NCBI GenBank assembly: GCA_903916255.1
Contig: CAIWVW010000106.1
Coordinates: 1 to 48,350, forward strand
Origin: an uncultured Bacteroidota bacterium
GTDB lineage: Bacteria; Bacteroidota; Bacteroidia; JABEUT01
DNA length: 48,350 bases
Direction of reading: 5' to 3'
Shown: positions 1 to 9,020 of the stretch, in pieces
How positions within the stretch are numbered: the stretch's first letter is position 1
Layout of the letters: the number at the start of each line of letters is the position of its first letter
The notes under the pieces: generated by a model
Database searches by the model: none
What the model saw: the letters and a program-made list of their open reading frames with translations, nothing else
Told to the model about the DNA's origin: nothing
Program-made: the position numbers and the translations under genes

Positions 1-554
1 AGGTGCTTGAAGCCGAAAGCCTTTTCATATTTCTTATAAAAATTAGCTAATGACCTGAACTCCAGTCTTACTTGTTCCATATTCGGTGTGTTGGTTGCCA
101 TACCCATAACCCCTGTTATCTTAATGTTTGGAAATTTTTGGACTTCATTTTTCAAAAAACCTTCGGCTTCTTCAAAGCTCATTCCGAATTTGGTTTCTTC
201 CGAAGCTATAAATACTTCCAGCAGGCAATTTATCACCCTGTTACATTTTTTGGCCTGTTTATCTATCTCGGCAGCCAGCTTAACACTATCTACCGACTGA
301 ATTAAATGTACAAAAGGAGCTATATACTTAACTTTATTGGTCTGCAGGTGGCCAATTAAATGCCATTGTATGGAAGGCGGCAGAAGTTCTTGCTTCTCCA
401 ATAACTCCATCACTTTATTTTCTCCAAAGGCAAGCTGGCCGTTGTCGTAAATAGCTTTTATGCTTTCTACCGGATTTTTTTTGGAAACAACGATTAAATC
501 TACTCCCTGCGGAATAGTATCCCTAACTGAATAATATCGTTCGGTTAAATTCAT
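1..554 (-). CDS. YggS-family PLP-binding protein (partial, 3' end outside window)
   Basis: This is the N-terminal 184 residues of a YggS/PROSC-type pyridoxal-phosphate-binding protein, a cytosolic PLP-homeostasis protein with a single alanine-racemase-like barrel. Visible hallmarks are the VSK motif that supplies the PLP lysine (Lys25), the FGENKV motif, WHLIGHLQTNK, a QSVDS stretch, ETKFGM and GVMGMAT. The reading frame runs off the left edge, so the C-terminal SMGMS phosphate-binding region is not seen. The ATG at 552-554 lies 37 bp after the infB stop in the same direction, so it is probably the third gene of nusA-infB-yggS. The short gap holds only a tandem repeat. Family assignment is firm; the exact cellular role is family knowledge. 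Confidence 0.93.
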   Translation of the reverse strand, partial: MNLTERYYSVRDTIPQGVDLIVVSKKNPVESIKAIYDNGQLAFGENKVMELLEKQELLPPSIQWHLIGHLQTNKVKYIAPFVHLIQSVDSVKLAAEIDKQAKKCNRVINCLLEVFIASEETKFGMSFEEAEGFLKNEVQKFPNIKITGVMGMATNTPNMEQVRLEFRSLANFYKKYEKAFGFKH

Positions 555-560
555 CTAGCA

Positions 561-591
561 AACTCTTAGCTCTTAGTTTTTAACTCTTAGC
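561..591. repeat. Heptamer-type short tandem repeat (CTCTTAG/ACTCTTA words)
   Basis: The yggS-infB gap is made almost wholly of the word AACTCTTAGCTCTTAG and a second AACTCTTAGC, spaced at about multiples of seven. The same words recur on the other strand inside the Kelch-protein gene at 29513-29550. Confidence 0.6.
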
Positions 592-3297
592 TTACAGTTT
601 CGCTTTCACTTCTACCTGCTCGTACCCTTCAATAATATCGCCTACGTGAATATCATTAAAACCCGAAATATTCAAGCCGCAGTCATAACCTGATACAACT
701 TCCTTCACATCATCTTTAAAGCGTTTTAGCGAAGCCAAATCGCCGGTATGCACCACAATTCCATCATGGATAACACGGATGCGGGTATTGCGGGTAATTT
801 TTCCGGTAAGCACCATACAGCCTGCCACGTTACCCACTTTGGTAACAGCAAATACTTCGCGCACTTCAAGGTTGCAGACAATCTTTTCCTGTACTTCTGG
901 GCTCAACATACCTTCCATTGCGGTTTTCACCTCTTCAATGGCATCATATATGATAGAATAGAGACGGATATCGATTTGTTCCTGTTCGGCTATCCTGCGC
1001 GCATTTTGCGATGGGCGAACCTGGAAACCAATAATAATGGCATTGGATGCGGAGGCTAAAAGCACATCTGATTCGGTAATGGCGCCAACACCCTTGTGTA
1101 CAATATTTACTTGTATTTTAGGGTTAGCCAGTTTCAATAATGAATCGGACAATGCTTCAATAGAACCGTCAAAGTCACCTTTCACAATTACGTTCAGCTC
1201 TTTAAAGTCGCCTATGGCCAAACGTCTTCCAATTTCATCAAGGGTAATATGCTTGCGTGTTTTCAAACCTTGTTCACGTTGCAATTGCAAACGCTTATTA
1301 GCAATTTCACGCGCTTCCGATTCACTGGCCACTACGTGGAACTGGTCACCCGCCTGTGGAGCGCCGTCCAAACCTAATATCAATGCCGGCATAGCAGGGG
1401 TTGCAGCTTCAATAGGCACGTTACGTTCATTATGCATAGCTTTCAGCTTACCGCTGAAACAACCTGCCACAATAACATCGCCTACGTGCAGGGTACCGCC
1501 TTCTACCAGTATGGTAGCCACGTATCCTTTACCTTTGTCTAATGCCGATTCGATAACAATACCGTGTGCTTTTTTATTCGGGTCGGCTTTCAATTCCAAT
1601 AATTCTGCTTCCAGCAAAACCTTTTCCAAAAGCTCGTGTATATGTATTCCTTTTTTGGCAGATATTTCTTCCACCTGGTATTTGCCACCCCAATCTTCTA
1701 CCAAAATGTTCATTTGGGCCAGCTCTTCTTTAATCCGGTTTACGTTAGCGCCTTCCTTATCTATCTTGTTAATAGCAAAAATCATTGGTACGCCCGCAGC
1801 CTGTGCGTGATTAATAGCCTCTTTTGTTTGAGGCATTACACCATCATCCGCAGCTACCACAATAATGGCTAAGTCGGTTGCTTGTGCACCGCGGGCACGC
1901 ATAGCGGTAAACGCTTCGTGGCCGGGAGTATCAAGGAACGTAATCTTTTTACCATTTTCCAAGGTTACGTTATATGCACCGATGTGCTGTGTTATACCAC
2001 CCGCTTCACCGGCAATAACGTTTGTCTTTCTTATATAATCGAGTAAGGATGTTTTACCGTGGTCAACGTGGCCCATAACAGTAACAATGGGAGAACGGGG
2101 AAGCAAATCTTCCTCTTTGTCCTCTTCTATTCTTACCGCTTCCTGAACATCAATACTTACAAATTCCACTTTATGGCCGAATTCTTCCGCCACAATGGAA
2201 ATGGTTTCCGCATCTAACCGTTGGTTGATTGAAACGAACAATCCCAAACTCATACAGGTTGAAATAACATCCTGTATAGGAACGCTCATCATCTTTGCCA
2301 ATTCATTGGCCGAAACAAATTCAGTTACTTTTATAACTTTTCCTTCCGCTGCAATTTGTTCGGCTTCCTGCTGGGCTTTTTCATTCATCAAATCGCGTTT
2401 CAAACGGCGGTACTTGGCCGCTTTTGATTTGCCGGAACCGCTTAAGCGGGCCAATGTTTCCTTAATCTGATTTTGAATTTCTTCATCCGTAAGTTCAGGG
2501 CGTTGTTCACGCGGCCTGGAGGCTCCGCCAGGGGCACCCGGTTTGCCCGGTGCTGAAGGGCGTGCTGCCTGATTAATATCTTCCTTGTTATATTCTTTTT
2601 TGAATATGCGTTTTCTCTTCTTTCCGGCTGCGCCCGGGCCTCCGCCTTTTGGGGCGGTATCATTATTAGATGAAGCTACAGGTTTTTGGGGCAGTTCTAT
2701 TTTACCAATAATAGTAGGGCCTTCCAGTTTGCTGAACTTAGTAGGAACAAAATCTTCTTTTATTCTTTCTACAGCCGGAGGAACTTTTACTACAGGCGAC
2801 TCAACAACGGGAGGTTTTACTTCTTCTACCGGCTTTACCTCTTCTTTCTTGGTTTTTGCAGGTTTCTTAGGTTCTTCGGCTTCCTTTTCTTTAACCGGAG
2901 CTTTCCCTTTTTTAGGAGATTCGGGCAATTCTATTTTGCCAGTAATCTTAGGGCCTTCCAGTTTTACTTTTTCACGGGCAGGCTCAACCGGAGGCGCTGC
3001 AACTACCGGAGGAGCTTTTACAACGGGTGTTTCAACAACAACCGGCGGAGTTTTTTTAGCTTCTTCTTCAGCAAAAATGGTTTCCTTTTCTTTCTGAATA
3101 AGTATGGCCTCGTCCTTGGTTTTCTTTTCGCCTTCGTACTCTTTTCTTACCAATGCATACTGGGCATCGGTAATTTTGTGGTTGGGGTTCGACTCCACCT
3201 TATGCCCGTTCGCGTTCAGGAAATCGCTGAGCGTTCCCACACTCACGTTGAGTTCTTTTGCAACTTTACTTAATCTATGTATGCCTTCTCCTGCCAT
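592..3297 (-). CDS. infB: Translation initiation factor IF-2
   Basis: This 901-residue cytosolic GTPase positions initiator tRNA on the 30S subunit and promotes subunit joining. It opens with the IF2_N helical module ([17 protein letters not shown]), followed by a long low-complexity Lys/Glu/Pro/Val linker (about 50-290) of the kind expected in Bacteroidota. The G domain has GHVDHGKT at 409-416, DTPGH at 456-460 and NKID at 510-513, followed by the beta-barrel and C-terminal domains. The start at 3297 is supported by the conserved [11 protein letters not shown] opening. It lies 74 bp after nusA in the same direction, and that gap contains an inverted tandem repeat rather than an obvious promoter, so co-transcription is likely. 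All G motifs are intact. Confidence 0.98.
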   Translation of the reverse strand: MAGEGIHRLSKVAKELNVSVGTLSDFLNANGHKVESNPNHKITDAQYALVRKEYEGEKKTKDEAILIQKEKETIFAEEEAKKTPPVVVETPVVKAPPVVAAPPVEPAREKVKLEGPKITGKIELPESPKKGKAPVKEKEAEEPKKPAKTKKEEVKPVEEVKPPVVESPVVKVPPAVERIKEDFVPTKFSKLEGPTIIGKIELPQKPVASSNNDTAPKGGGPGAAGKKRKRIFKKEYNKEDINQAARPSAPGKPGAPGGASRPREQRPELTDEEIQNQIKETLARLSGSGKSKAAKYRRLKRDLMNEKAQQEAEQIAAEGKVIKVTEFVSANELAKMMSVPIQDVISTCMSLGLFVSINQRLDAETISIVAEEFGHKVEFVSIDVQEAVRIEEDKEEDLLPRSPIVTVMGHVDHGKTSLLDYIRKTNVIAGEAGGITQHIGAYNVTLENGKKITFLDTPGHEAFTAMRARGAQATDLAIIVVAADDGVMPQTKEAINHAQAAGVPMIFAINKIDKEGANVNRIKEELAQMNILVEDWGGKYQVEEISAKKGIHIHELLEKVLLEAELLELKADPNKKAHGIVIESALDKGKGYVATILVEGGTLHVGDVIVAGCFSGKLKAMHNERNVPIEAATPAMPALILGLDGAPQAGDQFHVVASESEAREIANKRLQLQREQGLKTRKHITLDEIGRRLAIGDFKELNVIVKGDFDGSIEALSDSLLKLANPKIQVNIVHKGVGAITESDVLLASASNAIIIGFQVRPSQNARRIAEQEQIDIRLYSIIYDAIEEVKTAMEGMLSPEVQEKIVCNLEVREVFAVTKVGNVAGCMVLTGKITRNTRIRVIHDGIVVHTGDLASLKRFKDDVKEVVSGYDCGLNISGFNDIHVGDIIEGYEQVEVKAKL

Positions 3298-3303
3298 GTT
3301 TTT

Positions 3304-3366
3304 AGTTATGAGTTATAAGTTATAAGGTATGAGCGTAAATAACTCATAAGTTGTAACTTATAACTT
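3304..3366. repeat. Inverted heptamer-type repeat between nusA and infB
   Basis: Two arms built from ATAAGTT/TTATAAC-like words face each other and can form an imperfect A+T-rich hairpin that fills the nusA-infB gap. There is no T-run of a classical terminator. It could attenuate or stabilise the transcript, but it resembles the other short tandem repeats in the window and may be neutral. Confidence 0.55.
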
Positions 3367-3371
3367 CATTA

Positions 3372-4646
3372 TTATCCTTCAAATTCTTTCCGTAAGATAC
3401 TCTGTACTTCTTTTATTGTTTCTTCTTCCAGGTCGGTCCGCTTTGCCAAATCTTCCACAGTAAGTTCCAATACGCTCTTCGCTGTATCGCAACCAATGCT
3501 CTTTAAGGCATCGAGTATCCAACCTTCTATTTCATCTCCGAATTCATCCAACGGAACGTCTTCGGTATAGTTTTCCGCATCCCTGTAAACATCTATTTCG
3601 TAGCCTGTCAAACGTGCCGCCAAACGGATATTATGTCCGCCTTTACCAATAGCAAGTGATACCTGGTCGGGTTTCAAATACACATCGGCATGTTTGGTGG
3701 CTTCATCAATTTTTATGCTGGTAATTTTAGCCGGATTAAGTGCACGGGTAATAAACAGGGTAGGGTTGGTAGTGAAGTTGATTACGTCGATATTTTCGTT
3801 TTTCAATTCCCGAACGATTCCGTGAATACGTGAACCTTTAACGCCTACGCAAGCTCCCACCGGGTCGATACGGTCATCATACGATTCTACGGCCACCTTG
3901 GCTCTTTCGCCCGGTTCACGTACAATCTTCTTAATAGTAATAAGCCCGTCGAATATTTCAGGCACCTCCATTTCAAACAATCTTTCCAGGAATGAAGGAG
4001 ACGTGCGAGACAGGGTAATTACCGGATTTGTTCCATTCATTTCTACCGAAAGCACTACCGCACGGATAGTATCGCCCTTCTTAAAGAAGTCGGATGGGAT
4101 TTGTTCTGTACGCGGTAAAATAAGTTCGTTGCCTTCATCATCCATAATAAGGATTTCCTTTTTCCAAATTTGGTAAACCTCGCCGCTGATAATATCGCCT
4201 TCTTTATCTTTATATTTTTTGAAAAGTGTTTCTTTTTCCAGTTGTGATATGCGTGAACTCAGGTTTTGGCGCACAGCTAAAATGGCCCTGCGGCTGAAAT
4301 CCATAAAATTTACGGGTTCCGAAACATCTTCGCCTACTTCAAAATCAGGCTCAATCCGAATAGCTTCGGAATATGCAATTTGTGTATTCGGGTTTTCAAT
4401 TTTATCGTCTTCCACAATCACGCGGTTTCTCCATATTTCCACGTCGCCCTTGTCCGGGTTAACGATGATATCGAAGTTTTCATCTGTTTCAAAACGCTTG
4501 CGCAGCATAGCTTTAAACACATCCTCAATAACGTTCATGAGGGTGGCTTTATCGATACTCTTGATTTCTTTAAATTCGGAAAATGACTCAATAATATTTA
4601 AGTGGGTAATTTCCTTTAGTTCAGCTACGTTTGCCTTCTTTGCCAT
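3372..4646 (-). CDS. nusA: Transcription termination/antitermination factor NusA
   Basis: NusA binds RNA polymerase and nascent RNA and modulates pausing, termination and antitermination. The 424-residue protein has the expected order: N-terminal polymerase-binding domain (about 1-125), S1 domain (about 140-205) and two KH domains (about 235-375) with the KH signatures GACVGVKGSRI and SLAIGKGGHNI. A short C-terminal helical segment follows, which is usual for Bacteroidota NusA and shorter than the two acidic repeats of E. coli. The ATG at 4646 follows a roughly 125-nt leader with a consensus promoter and a potential pseudoknot. infB follows downstream; rimP, the usual upstream partner, is not here. 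Confidence 0.97.
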   Translation of the reverse strand: MAKKANVAELKEITHLNIIESFSEFKEIKSIDKATLMNVIEDVFKAMLRKRFETDENFDIIVNPDKGDVEIWRNRVIVEDDKIENPNTQIAYSEAIRIEPDFEVGEDVSEPVNFMDFSRRAILAVRQNLSSRISQLEKETLFKKYKDKEGDIISGEVYQIWKKEILIMDDEGNELILPRTEQIPSDFFKKGDTIRAVVLSVEMNGTNPVITLSRTSPSFLERLFEMEVPEIFDGLITIKKIVREPGERAKVAVESYDDRIDPVGACVGVKGSRIHGIVRELKNENIDVINFTTNPTLFITRALNPAKITSIKIDEATKHADVYLKPDQVSLAIGKGGHNIRLAARLTGYEIDVYRDAENYTEDVPLDEFGDEIEGWILDALKSIGCDTAKSVLELTVEDLAKRTDLEEETIKEVQSILRKEFEG

Positions 4647-4680
4647 GACAATAAATTTTAAAACTTACAATTTTATTAAT

Positions 4681-4727
4681 TCAAGCGAGTTATATAAACA
4701 ACAAAGGAGGTCGCTTGAGCCCTCCTT
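4681..4727 (-). promoter_or_regulatory. Candidate H-type pseudoknot in the nusA leader
   Basis: Read on the minus strand, AAGGAGG (4727-4721) pairs with CCTCCTT (4710-4704), and the hairpin loop TCAAGCGA (4718-4711) pairs perfectly with TCGCTTGA (4688-4681). Connectors are 2 nt (GC), 0 nt and 15 A/U-rich nt, the geometry of a classical H-type pseudoknot. It lies between the nusA promoter and start codon and ends 34 nt before the ATG. The arms carry an SD-like AAGGAGG and a 16S-tail-like ACCTCCTTT. Pairing is seen directly; a regulatory role is inferred. Confidence 0.55.
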
Positions 4728-4777
4728 GCAAGTACTTAATTAATGGGAGAATCCTATCCAAATCACATAATCCGGTG

Positions 4778-4785
4778 CAAAGATA
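4778..4785 (-). promoter_or_regulatory. nusA-infB promoter -7 box (TATCTTTG)
   Basis: TATCTTTG matches the Bacteroidota TAnnTTTG box. It implies a transcript start near 4773 and a leader of about 125 nt ahead of nusA. Confidence 0.6.
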
Positions 4786-4848
4786 TAAAAAATTTACAGA
4801 ATAAATGGCTTTAGCAGGCAAAATTGAAAAAAAGAGCTGGAAATTTCA

Positions 4849-4856
4849 TACTTTTG
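4849..4856 (+). promoter_or_regulatory. Promoter -7 box (TACTTTTG) for the PorG-like gene
   Basis: The TAnnTTTG match lies 47 nt before the ATG at 4904. A transcript starting near 4861 excludes the upstream in-frame ATG at 4805 as the start. Confidence 0.6.
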
Positions 4857-4903
4857 AATCTTTAACAGTAACACTGAGAGCACTATTTCCGTTGATAACC
4901 AAA

Positions 4904-5731
4904 ATGAAAAGACTTTTTCTTGTTTTAAGTTCAGTATTACTGGGGGTAGTTTCACTATCTGCCCAAAAAACCTCTGAAATAGGAATATTTCTCGGAGGTT
5001 CCTTTTACCTGGGCGATTTGAACCCCAATGGGTTCTTTAAGTTTACCCAACCCGCCTACGGATTAATTTACCGCTATAATATCAATAACCGCTTTTCTTT
5101 CAGGGGTAATGTATTAATTGGTGAAGTTACGGCTTATGATAACCAATCAAGCTCGGCATATCAACAGCAACGCAACCTGAATTTCAAGTCGCCAATTGAT
5201 GAAGTTTCGGGACAATTTGAGTTCAACTTTTTCGAGTATGAAATAGGCAACCCGAAATATAACTTTAGCCCCTATATTTTTGGTGGATTTGGCCTTTTCA
5301 GGATGAATCCGGAAGGAAAAATAGGCGACCAATGGGTTGATTTACAGCCGCTGCATACCGAAGGGCAAGGAACACAATATAATCCCAATGCCCCGTACCA
5401 TTTAATTCAGCCTTGCATACCATTTGGCATTGGTATAAAAACAAACTTCTCGCCCAGCATTTGCCTGTCCATTGAATGGGGTTTGCGTAAAACATTCACC
5501 GGGTATATAGATGATGTGAACGGTGTATATCCTAATGCGGCGCAATTAGCGGAGCAGGCAGGGCCCAATGCTTCACTGGCATTGCAAATGTCGAACCGCA
5601 GCAATATTCCATCGGCGGCATTAACCGGCACACAGCGCGGCAACGGTAAGGACGATTGGTATTCCTTCGCCGGAATAATGCTCTCCTTCCATCCCAAGCA
5701 TATCGTGAATGAGTGTTTCAGCTATTTTTGA
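4904..5731 (+). CDS. PorG-like outer-membrane beta-barrel protein (DUF6089 family)
   Basis: The 275-residue protein has a cleavable signal peptide (MKRLFLVLSS, ending in SLSAQ) and a beta-barrel body. The signature EIGIFLGGSFYLGDLNP after the signal peptide is typical of DUF6089/PorG. PorG is the outer-membrane protein that anchors the PorK/PorN ring of the type IX secretion system. The window also encodes several T9SS cargo proteins and a PorE-like protein, which fits this role. The ATG at 4904 is chosen over the in-frame ATG at 4805 because it starts a clean signal peptide and follows a promoter box at 4849. The gene is monocistronic and ends in a strong palindrome shared with the convergent neighbour. 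A related non-T9SS DUF6089 barrel is the main alternative. Confidence 0.75.
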   Translation: MKRLFLVLSSVLLGVVSLSAQKTSEIGIFLGGSFYLGDLNPNGFFKFTQPAYGLIYRYNINNRFSFRGNVLIGEVTAYDNQSSSAYQQQRNLNFKSPIDEVSGQFEFNFFEYEIGNPKYNFSPYIFGGFGLFRMNPEGKIGDQWVDLQPLHTEGQGTQYNPNAPYHLIQPCIPFGIGIKTNFSPSICLSIEWGLRKTFTGYIDDVNGVYPNAAQLAEQAGPNASLALQMSNRSNIPSAALTGTQRGNGKDDWYSFAGIMLSFHPKHIVNECFSYF

Positions 5732-5744
5732 GAAATCAGGCGTG

Positions 5745-5819
5745 TTTCTCGCAAAGGCGCAAAGACCGCTAAGCGAAATACATTTTTTTACTTTGCGAGC
5801 TTTGCGCCTTTGCGAGAAA
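5745..5819. repeat. Palindromic intergenic repeat (CTCGCAAAGGCGC family), likely bidirectional terminator
   Basis: Perfect 20-bp inverted arms (5745-5764 and 5800-5819) contain TTTCTCGCAAAGGCGCAAAG and its complement. The repeat lies between convergent genes. Relatives are at 35174-35246 and 39963-40029. Confidence 0.8.
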
Positions 5820-5823
5820 TAGC

Positions 5824-6705
5824 CTACTTATACAACTCCACATCATTATGTTCCTGTGCCTGCTCGAAGGAGTTGAGTTTCATTTTTTCAACCAAATCCA
5901 TTTTACGTTTGTTGAGCAAAATCTTTTTGATGTTTTCCCGCTCAAAAGATAATGGTGATATGCTATTCTTAATCATAAAGCCTTTAATGCCGAGGTAATA
6001 GGTGTTGGCTGTATCGGCAATTTGCACAATACGGTTATTGTTGTTTTGTAAGAAAATATCTTCGTTGGCAGTTTCAATCGGGACTTCTTTCAGCACATCA
6101 TCAAACATAAGCCAGGCGTTATCATCGAGGAAATAGTTGGCCGCATTCTGGTTGCAATAAGTCGCCAGTTTTTCACGGTCCTTAATATCGTTGGAATACA
6201 TCCAGCCTTTCAGTTTTTCCTGTCCGGTTGCTTTCTTGGGCACTTTCACATAAATGATTTTCACAATGTCGTTTTTCAACTGGAAATCTTTTTTATTCTT
6301 GTCGTAGTAATCGTTAATTTCGTTTTCAGCAATATTGGTATCAAGCTTCTCGCTTATCAGTTCCTTTTCATATTCATATATCACCAATGAGTTTTTGTAA
6401 TCTTCAATTTGTCTTGTAAAATCAACCTGTTTTGGGTCAAGGTTATTCATCGCCTGGTGGACAATTACCTGTTGCTGCATCCAACGGGTGAGATATTCAT
6501 TTAATATCTTCATGCTGTCGGCAGGTTTAGTGCCTTTGGGCACAATTCCTTCAATGTCTGCCATGTATAGGTAGGCGTCAAACGCCCGTGCGACAGGTTT
6601 TTTAGAGGGGTCGCTGTTTTTCTTTATTACATTGCAGGAATCAAGCCCGATGAGCAAAAATAAAAATGGCAGATATGTTTTCACACTTTTTAGTTCTATT
6701 GCCAT
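5824..6705 (-). CDS. SurA/PPIase-like lipoprotein
   Basis: The 293-residue protein has a lipoprotein signal peptide whose hydrophobic stretch ends in LIGLDSC, with Cys24 as the likely lipidated residue, so it should sit in the envelope. The helical body, rich in charged residues (YEYEKELISEKLDTNIAENEINDYYDKNKKDF), is the parvulin-type pattern in which a SurA_N-like domain precedes a PpiC-like domain. Similar lipoproteins in Bacteroidota are annotated as peptidylprolyl isomerases or periplasmic chaperones; the catalytic PPIase core is not clear here, so chaperone activity alone is possible. The start codon overlaps the upstream gene by 10 bp (ATGGCAATAG), which implies translational coupling. 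Confidence 0.6.
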   Translation of the reverse strand: MAIELKSVKTYLPFLFLLIGLDSCNVIKKNSDPSKKPVARAFDAYLYMADIEGIVPKGTKPADSMKILNEYLTRWMQQQVIVHQAMNNLDPKQVDFTRQIEDYKNSLVIYEYEKELISEKLDTNIAENEINDYYDKNKKDFQLKNDIVKIIYVKVPKKATGQEKLKGWMYSNDIKDREKLATYCNQNAANYFLDDNAWLMFDDVLKEVPIETANEDIFLQNNNNRIVQIADTANTYYLGIKGFMIKNSISPLSFERENIKKILLNKRKMDLVEKMKLNSFEQAQEHNDVELYK

Positions 6706-7199
6706 TGTCTCAGTAGTTCAATTAAATCAGCCATCAGGTGGCCTTTGGGAGTATCAGCTATTGGGGGATATATTTCCATGATCTTGTTTAGAATTGCTTC
6801 CGCCTGCGTTGTGGTAATCAGTCCGTGCATATTTTCGATAGAGGTAAGCGCTTCCATAGCAATAGGGAAATCTTCTTTCATCACAATATCGGCAAACATT
6901 TCGATATGCGGGGTACAATCCAAATCGGCTTCCCAGCAAGCGGTAAGTAATTTCTTTTTGTCAATCGGCCCGGCTTCGCCGATGGCGGTCATAAGCAGTT
7001 CGGCGGCTTTAGGCTCCTTCTTTATAAAAGCCAATACCTGCACACGGTCTTTTTTATGGCGCTCATCGCAAATCAGTTCAATGATAATGTCCATCTGTTC
7101 CTTCTTAGCTTTGTTTTCATCTTCAATATTGATGTAAACTGTATTGTAAGCTTTCGGGTCCAGCAGTTTTTCTTTCAGCAAATCTCTATTTAATGGCAT
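6696..7199 (-). CDS. HEAT-repeat-like conserved protein
   Basis: This 167-residue acidic, wholly helical protein has no signal peptide or membrane segment. Repeated helix pairs around LITTTQAEAILNKIMEIY and IAMEALTSIENM suggest an ARM/HEAT-type fold, so it may be a protein-binding scaffold. I do not recognise a named family. It is the first gene of a coupled pair with the PPIase-like lipoprotein, and the two may share a transcript. The nearest gene in the same direction upstream ends 33 bp away. Confidence 0.6.
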   Translation of the reverse strand: MPLNRDLLKEKLLDPKAYNTVYINIEDENKAKKEQMDIIIELICDERHKKDRVQVLAFIKKEPKAAELLMTAIGEAGPIDKKKLLTACWEADLDCTPHIEMFADIVMKEDFPIAMEALTSIENMHGLITTTQAEAILNKIMEIYPPIADTPKGHLMADLIELLRQWQ

Positions 7200-7232
7200 C
7201 GGTGAATCGTATTTTAATTGTAAAATTAAGGA

Positions 7233-8216
7233 TTAATGTAAATGCAGCCCTAAAATTGTGGCTATATCATCTCTCCAGATAAGCACATACACCCCAAATA
7301 TACTCACAATTCCTGCGAAAACAGTTTGTATAGTCATCTTTTCTTTATATAAAATATAAGCCACGGGCATAATGATAATTGGAGTGAGTGAAAGTATTGT
7401 TTGCGCAATGGCAACCTTGCACATAGTAAGGCTCCACATTACCAAAACGATAGATAAAACCAATCCGAATATGGTTGCAAGCGTGGCTTTTAACAGCGTA
7501 GTTTTCTCTTCCAGAATAGGAGAAATTACTTTTTCTTTTAATTTTCCGGTTGCAAATGTGAAAACAAAATAAGCGAGTGTTGCTGCGAATACACGAATCC
7601 ATGTGGCATGTATAGGCGATATTAAAGTGGTTTCATCGGTTAATCCTTTTTTAGAAAGCGTCATGTGCAAACCCTGGCAAATACCTGCCAATAGCCCGAA
7701 TAGAACTCCTTTGCTCACTTTTCCATATTCATGGGTAACATGTTTATCTAACTCTTTGGTATCACTGGCTTGTATAAACCAAATCATTCCGGCAATACTA
7801 ATAACCATACCAAGAATACCAATAAAATCAAGCCTTTCGCCAATCATTACAAAACCAAAACCTAAGGCTGCACCCGGGCCTATGGTATTTAAAATGCTGT
7901 ATTTCTTTTCGCCGAGTATTGCTAAACAATGAAACCCAAAATAATCGCCGATGGCGAGCCCGAATATTCCGGAAGCAGATAAATAGAGGTATTCTGTTGA
8001 TGATGGAGATGTAAATAAAGTGATGGGTGTTTTTTTATCAATAATCATTACGATAATACTCAACACAATGAATGCCAATAATAAACGAAAATGGTTCACC
8101 GCTACCGGTCCCCATTTCCTTGCCACATCGGTAAATGGAAACGTGGACAATGCCCCAACTATCATGGCGAAAAATGCAATTAAATAACCGAGGCCGGAGC
8201 CGAGTTGAAAGTTCAT
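7233..8216 (-). CDS. EamA/DMT-family transporter
   Basis: This 327-residue polytopic membrane protein has about ten hydrophobic segments in two homologous five-helix halves. Its motifs fit the EamA drug/metabolite transporter superfamily: GALSTFPFTDVARKWGP near the first helix, SASGIFGLAIGDYFGF in half one, LLAGICQGLHMTLSKKG in half two and a terminal GIVSIFGVYVLIWRD. The substrate cannot be read from sequence; family members export amino acids, nucleotides or other metabolites. The ATG at 8216 begins with MNFQLGSGLGYL. A tandem A+T-rich repeat separates it from the divergent SDR gene. Confidence 0.85.
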   Translation of the reverse strand: MNFQLGSGLGYLIAFFAMIVGALSTFPFTDVARKWGPVAVNHFRLLLAFIVLSIIVMIIDKKTPITLFTSPSSTEYLYLSASGIFGLAIGDYFGFHCLAILGEKKYSILNTIGPGAALGFGFVMIGERLDFIGILGMVISIAGMIWFIQASDTKELDKHVTHEYGKVSKGVLFGLLAGICQGLHMTLSKKGLTDETTLISPIHATWIRVFAATLAYFVFTFATGKLKEKVISPILEEKTTLLKATLATIFGLVLSIVLVMWSLTMCKVAIAQTILSLTPIIIMPVAYILYKEKMTIQTVFAGIVSIFGVYVLIWRDDIATILGLHLH

Positions 8217-8220
8217 AAAG

Positions 8221-8311
8221 TAAAAAGTTCATAAAGGTAGATAACTTTCAAATTATTACCTTTCCACGAACTTTATAAACTTTTACCTTTACAAACTTTA
8301 TAAACTTATTG
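8221..8311. repeat. Degenerate tandem repeat (ACTTTATAA words) in divergent promoter region
   Basis: ACTTTATAAACTT-like words repeat at spacings near 7 or 9 nt, with complementary AAAGTTCATAAAG at the left end, so the region can fold weakly. It separates the divergent EamA and SDR genes. No clean TAnnTTTG box is seen. Confidence 0.5.
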
Positions 8312-8315
8312 ATAC

Positions 8316-9017
8316 ATGAACATTATAGTTACCGGAGCGAGCAGGGGGATAGGATACGAACTCGTAAAACTCTTTGCCGCTGACCCAAAGAATAAAGTGG
8401 TTGCCATTTCCCGCAACCGTTCCCGATTAGAGCAACTGAAAAGGGAAGCAAGGGGTGGAATGGTTTACCCTGCTGTAGTTGATTTTAGCAATAAAGATTT
8501 TAAAAGGGATATTACCCTGCAGGTGCTTTCGCATATAAGTACGGTAGATATTTTGGTGAATAACGCCGGAGCATTAATAAACAAACCGATGGAGGAACTG
8601 ACTCCTGATGATGTAGAGAAAATGTTTCGTGTGAATGTAACTTCCCAATTTGAATTTTTGCAAGCCTTACTACCTTATATGGGCAAAGGAAAATTGCCCA
8701 CACATATTGTAAACATAGGAAGCATAGGCGGTTTGCAGGGCAGCATGAAATTTCCGGGATTGAGCGCTTACAGTGCCAGCAAAGCGGCCCTTGCAGGATT
8801 AACGGAATGCCTTGCAGAAGAATTTAAGGACCGCAATATATCCGTTAATTGCCTGATGCTTGGTGCGGTGCAGACGGAAATGTTTGAAGAAGCCTTTCCC
8901 GGCGAAAAAACAGAAATGACTCCTTTATTAATGGCTGCTTATATCCGCGATTTTGCATTAACGGGAGCTAACTTTTTCAATGGGAAAATAATTCCGGTGG
9001 CAAAGGGGACGCCGTAG
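8316..9017 (+). CDS. Short-chain dehydrogenase/reductase (SDR)
   Basis: This is a 233-residue classical SDR that catalyses NAD(P)-dependent oxidoreduction of an unknown small substrate. The cofactor motif TGASRGIG is at 6-13, NNAG at 82-85, the catalytic serine is in IGSIGG (Ser136), and YSASK supplies Tyr152 and Lys156. An arginine-rich stretch after the second strand (SRNRSR) suggests NADP(H) preference. The ATG at 8316 begins directly with MNIIVTGASRG. The gene is monocistronic and is followed 3 bp later by the convergent DUF262-HNH gene. Annotation to FabG or sepiapterin-reductase-like enzymes would be over-specific. Confidence 0.92.
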   Translation: MNIIVTGASRGIGYELVKLFAADPKNKVVAISRNRSRLEQLKREARGGMVYPAVVDFSNKDFKRDITLQVLSHISTVDILVNNAGALINKPMEELTPDDVEKMFRVNVTSQFEFLQALLPYMGKGKLPTHIVNIGSIGGLQGSMKFPGLSAYSASKAALAGLTECLAEEFKDRNISVNCLMLGAVQTEMFEEAFPGEKTEMTPLLMAAYIRDFALTGANFFNGKIIPVAKGTP

Positions 9018-9020
9018 GGT

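Noticed and set aside
1037-1810. Plus-strand open frames across infB
   Set aside because: They are antisense shadows of the infB coding sequence with no protein features of their own.
4805-4903. Longer N-terminus for the PorG-like protein
   Set aside because: The ATG at 4904 begins a clean signal peptide and a -7 box lies between the two starts; the extra residues are polar and atypical.
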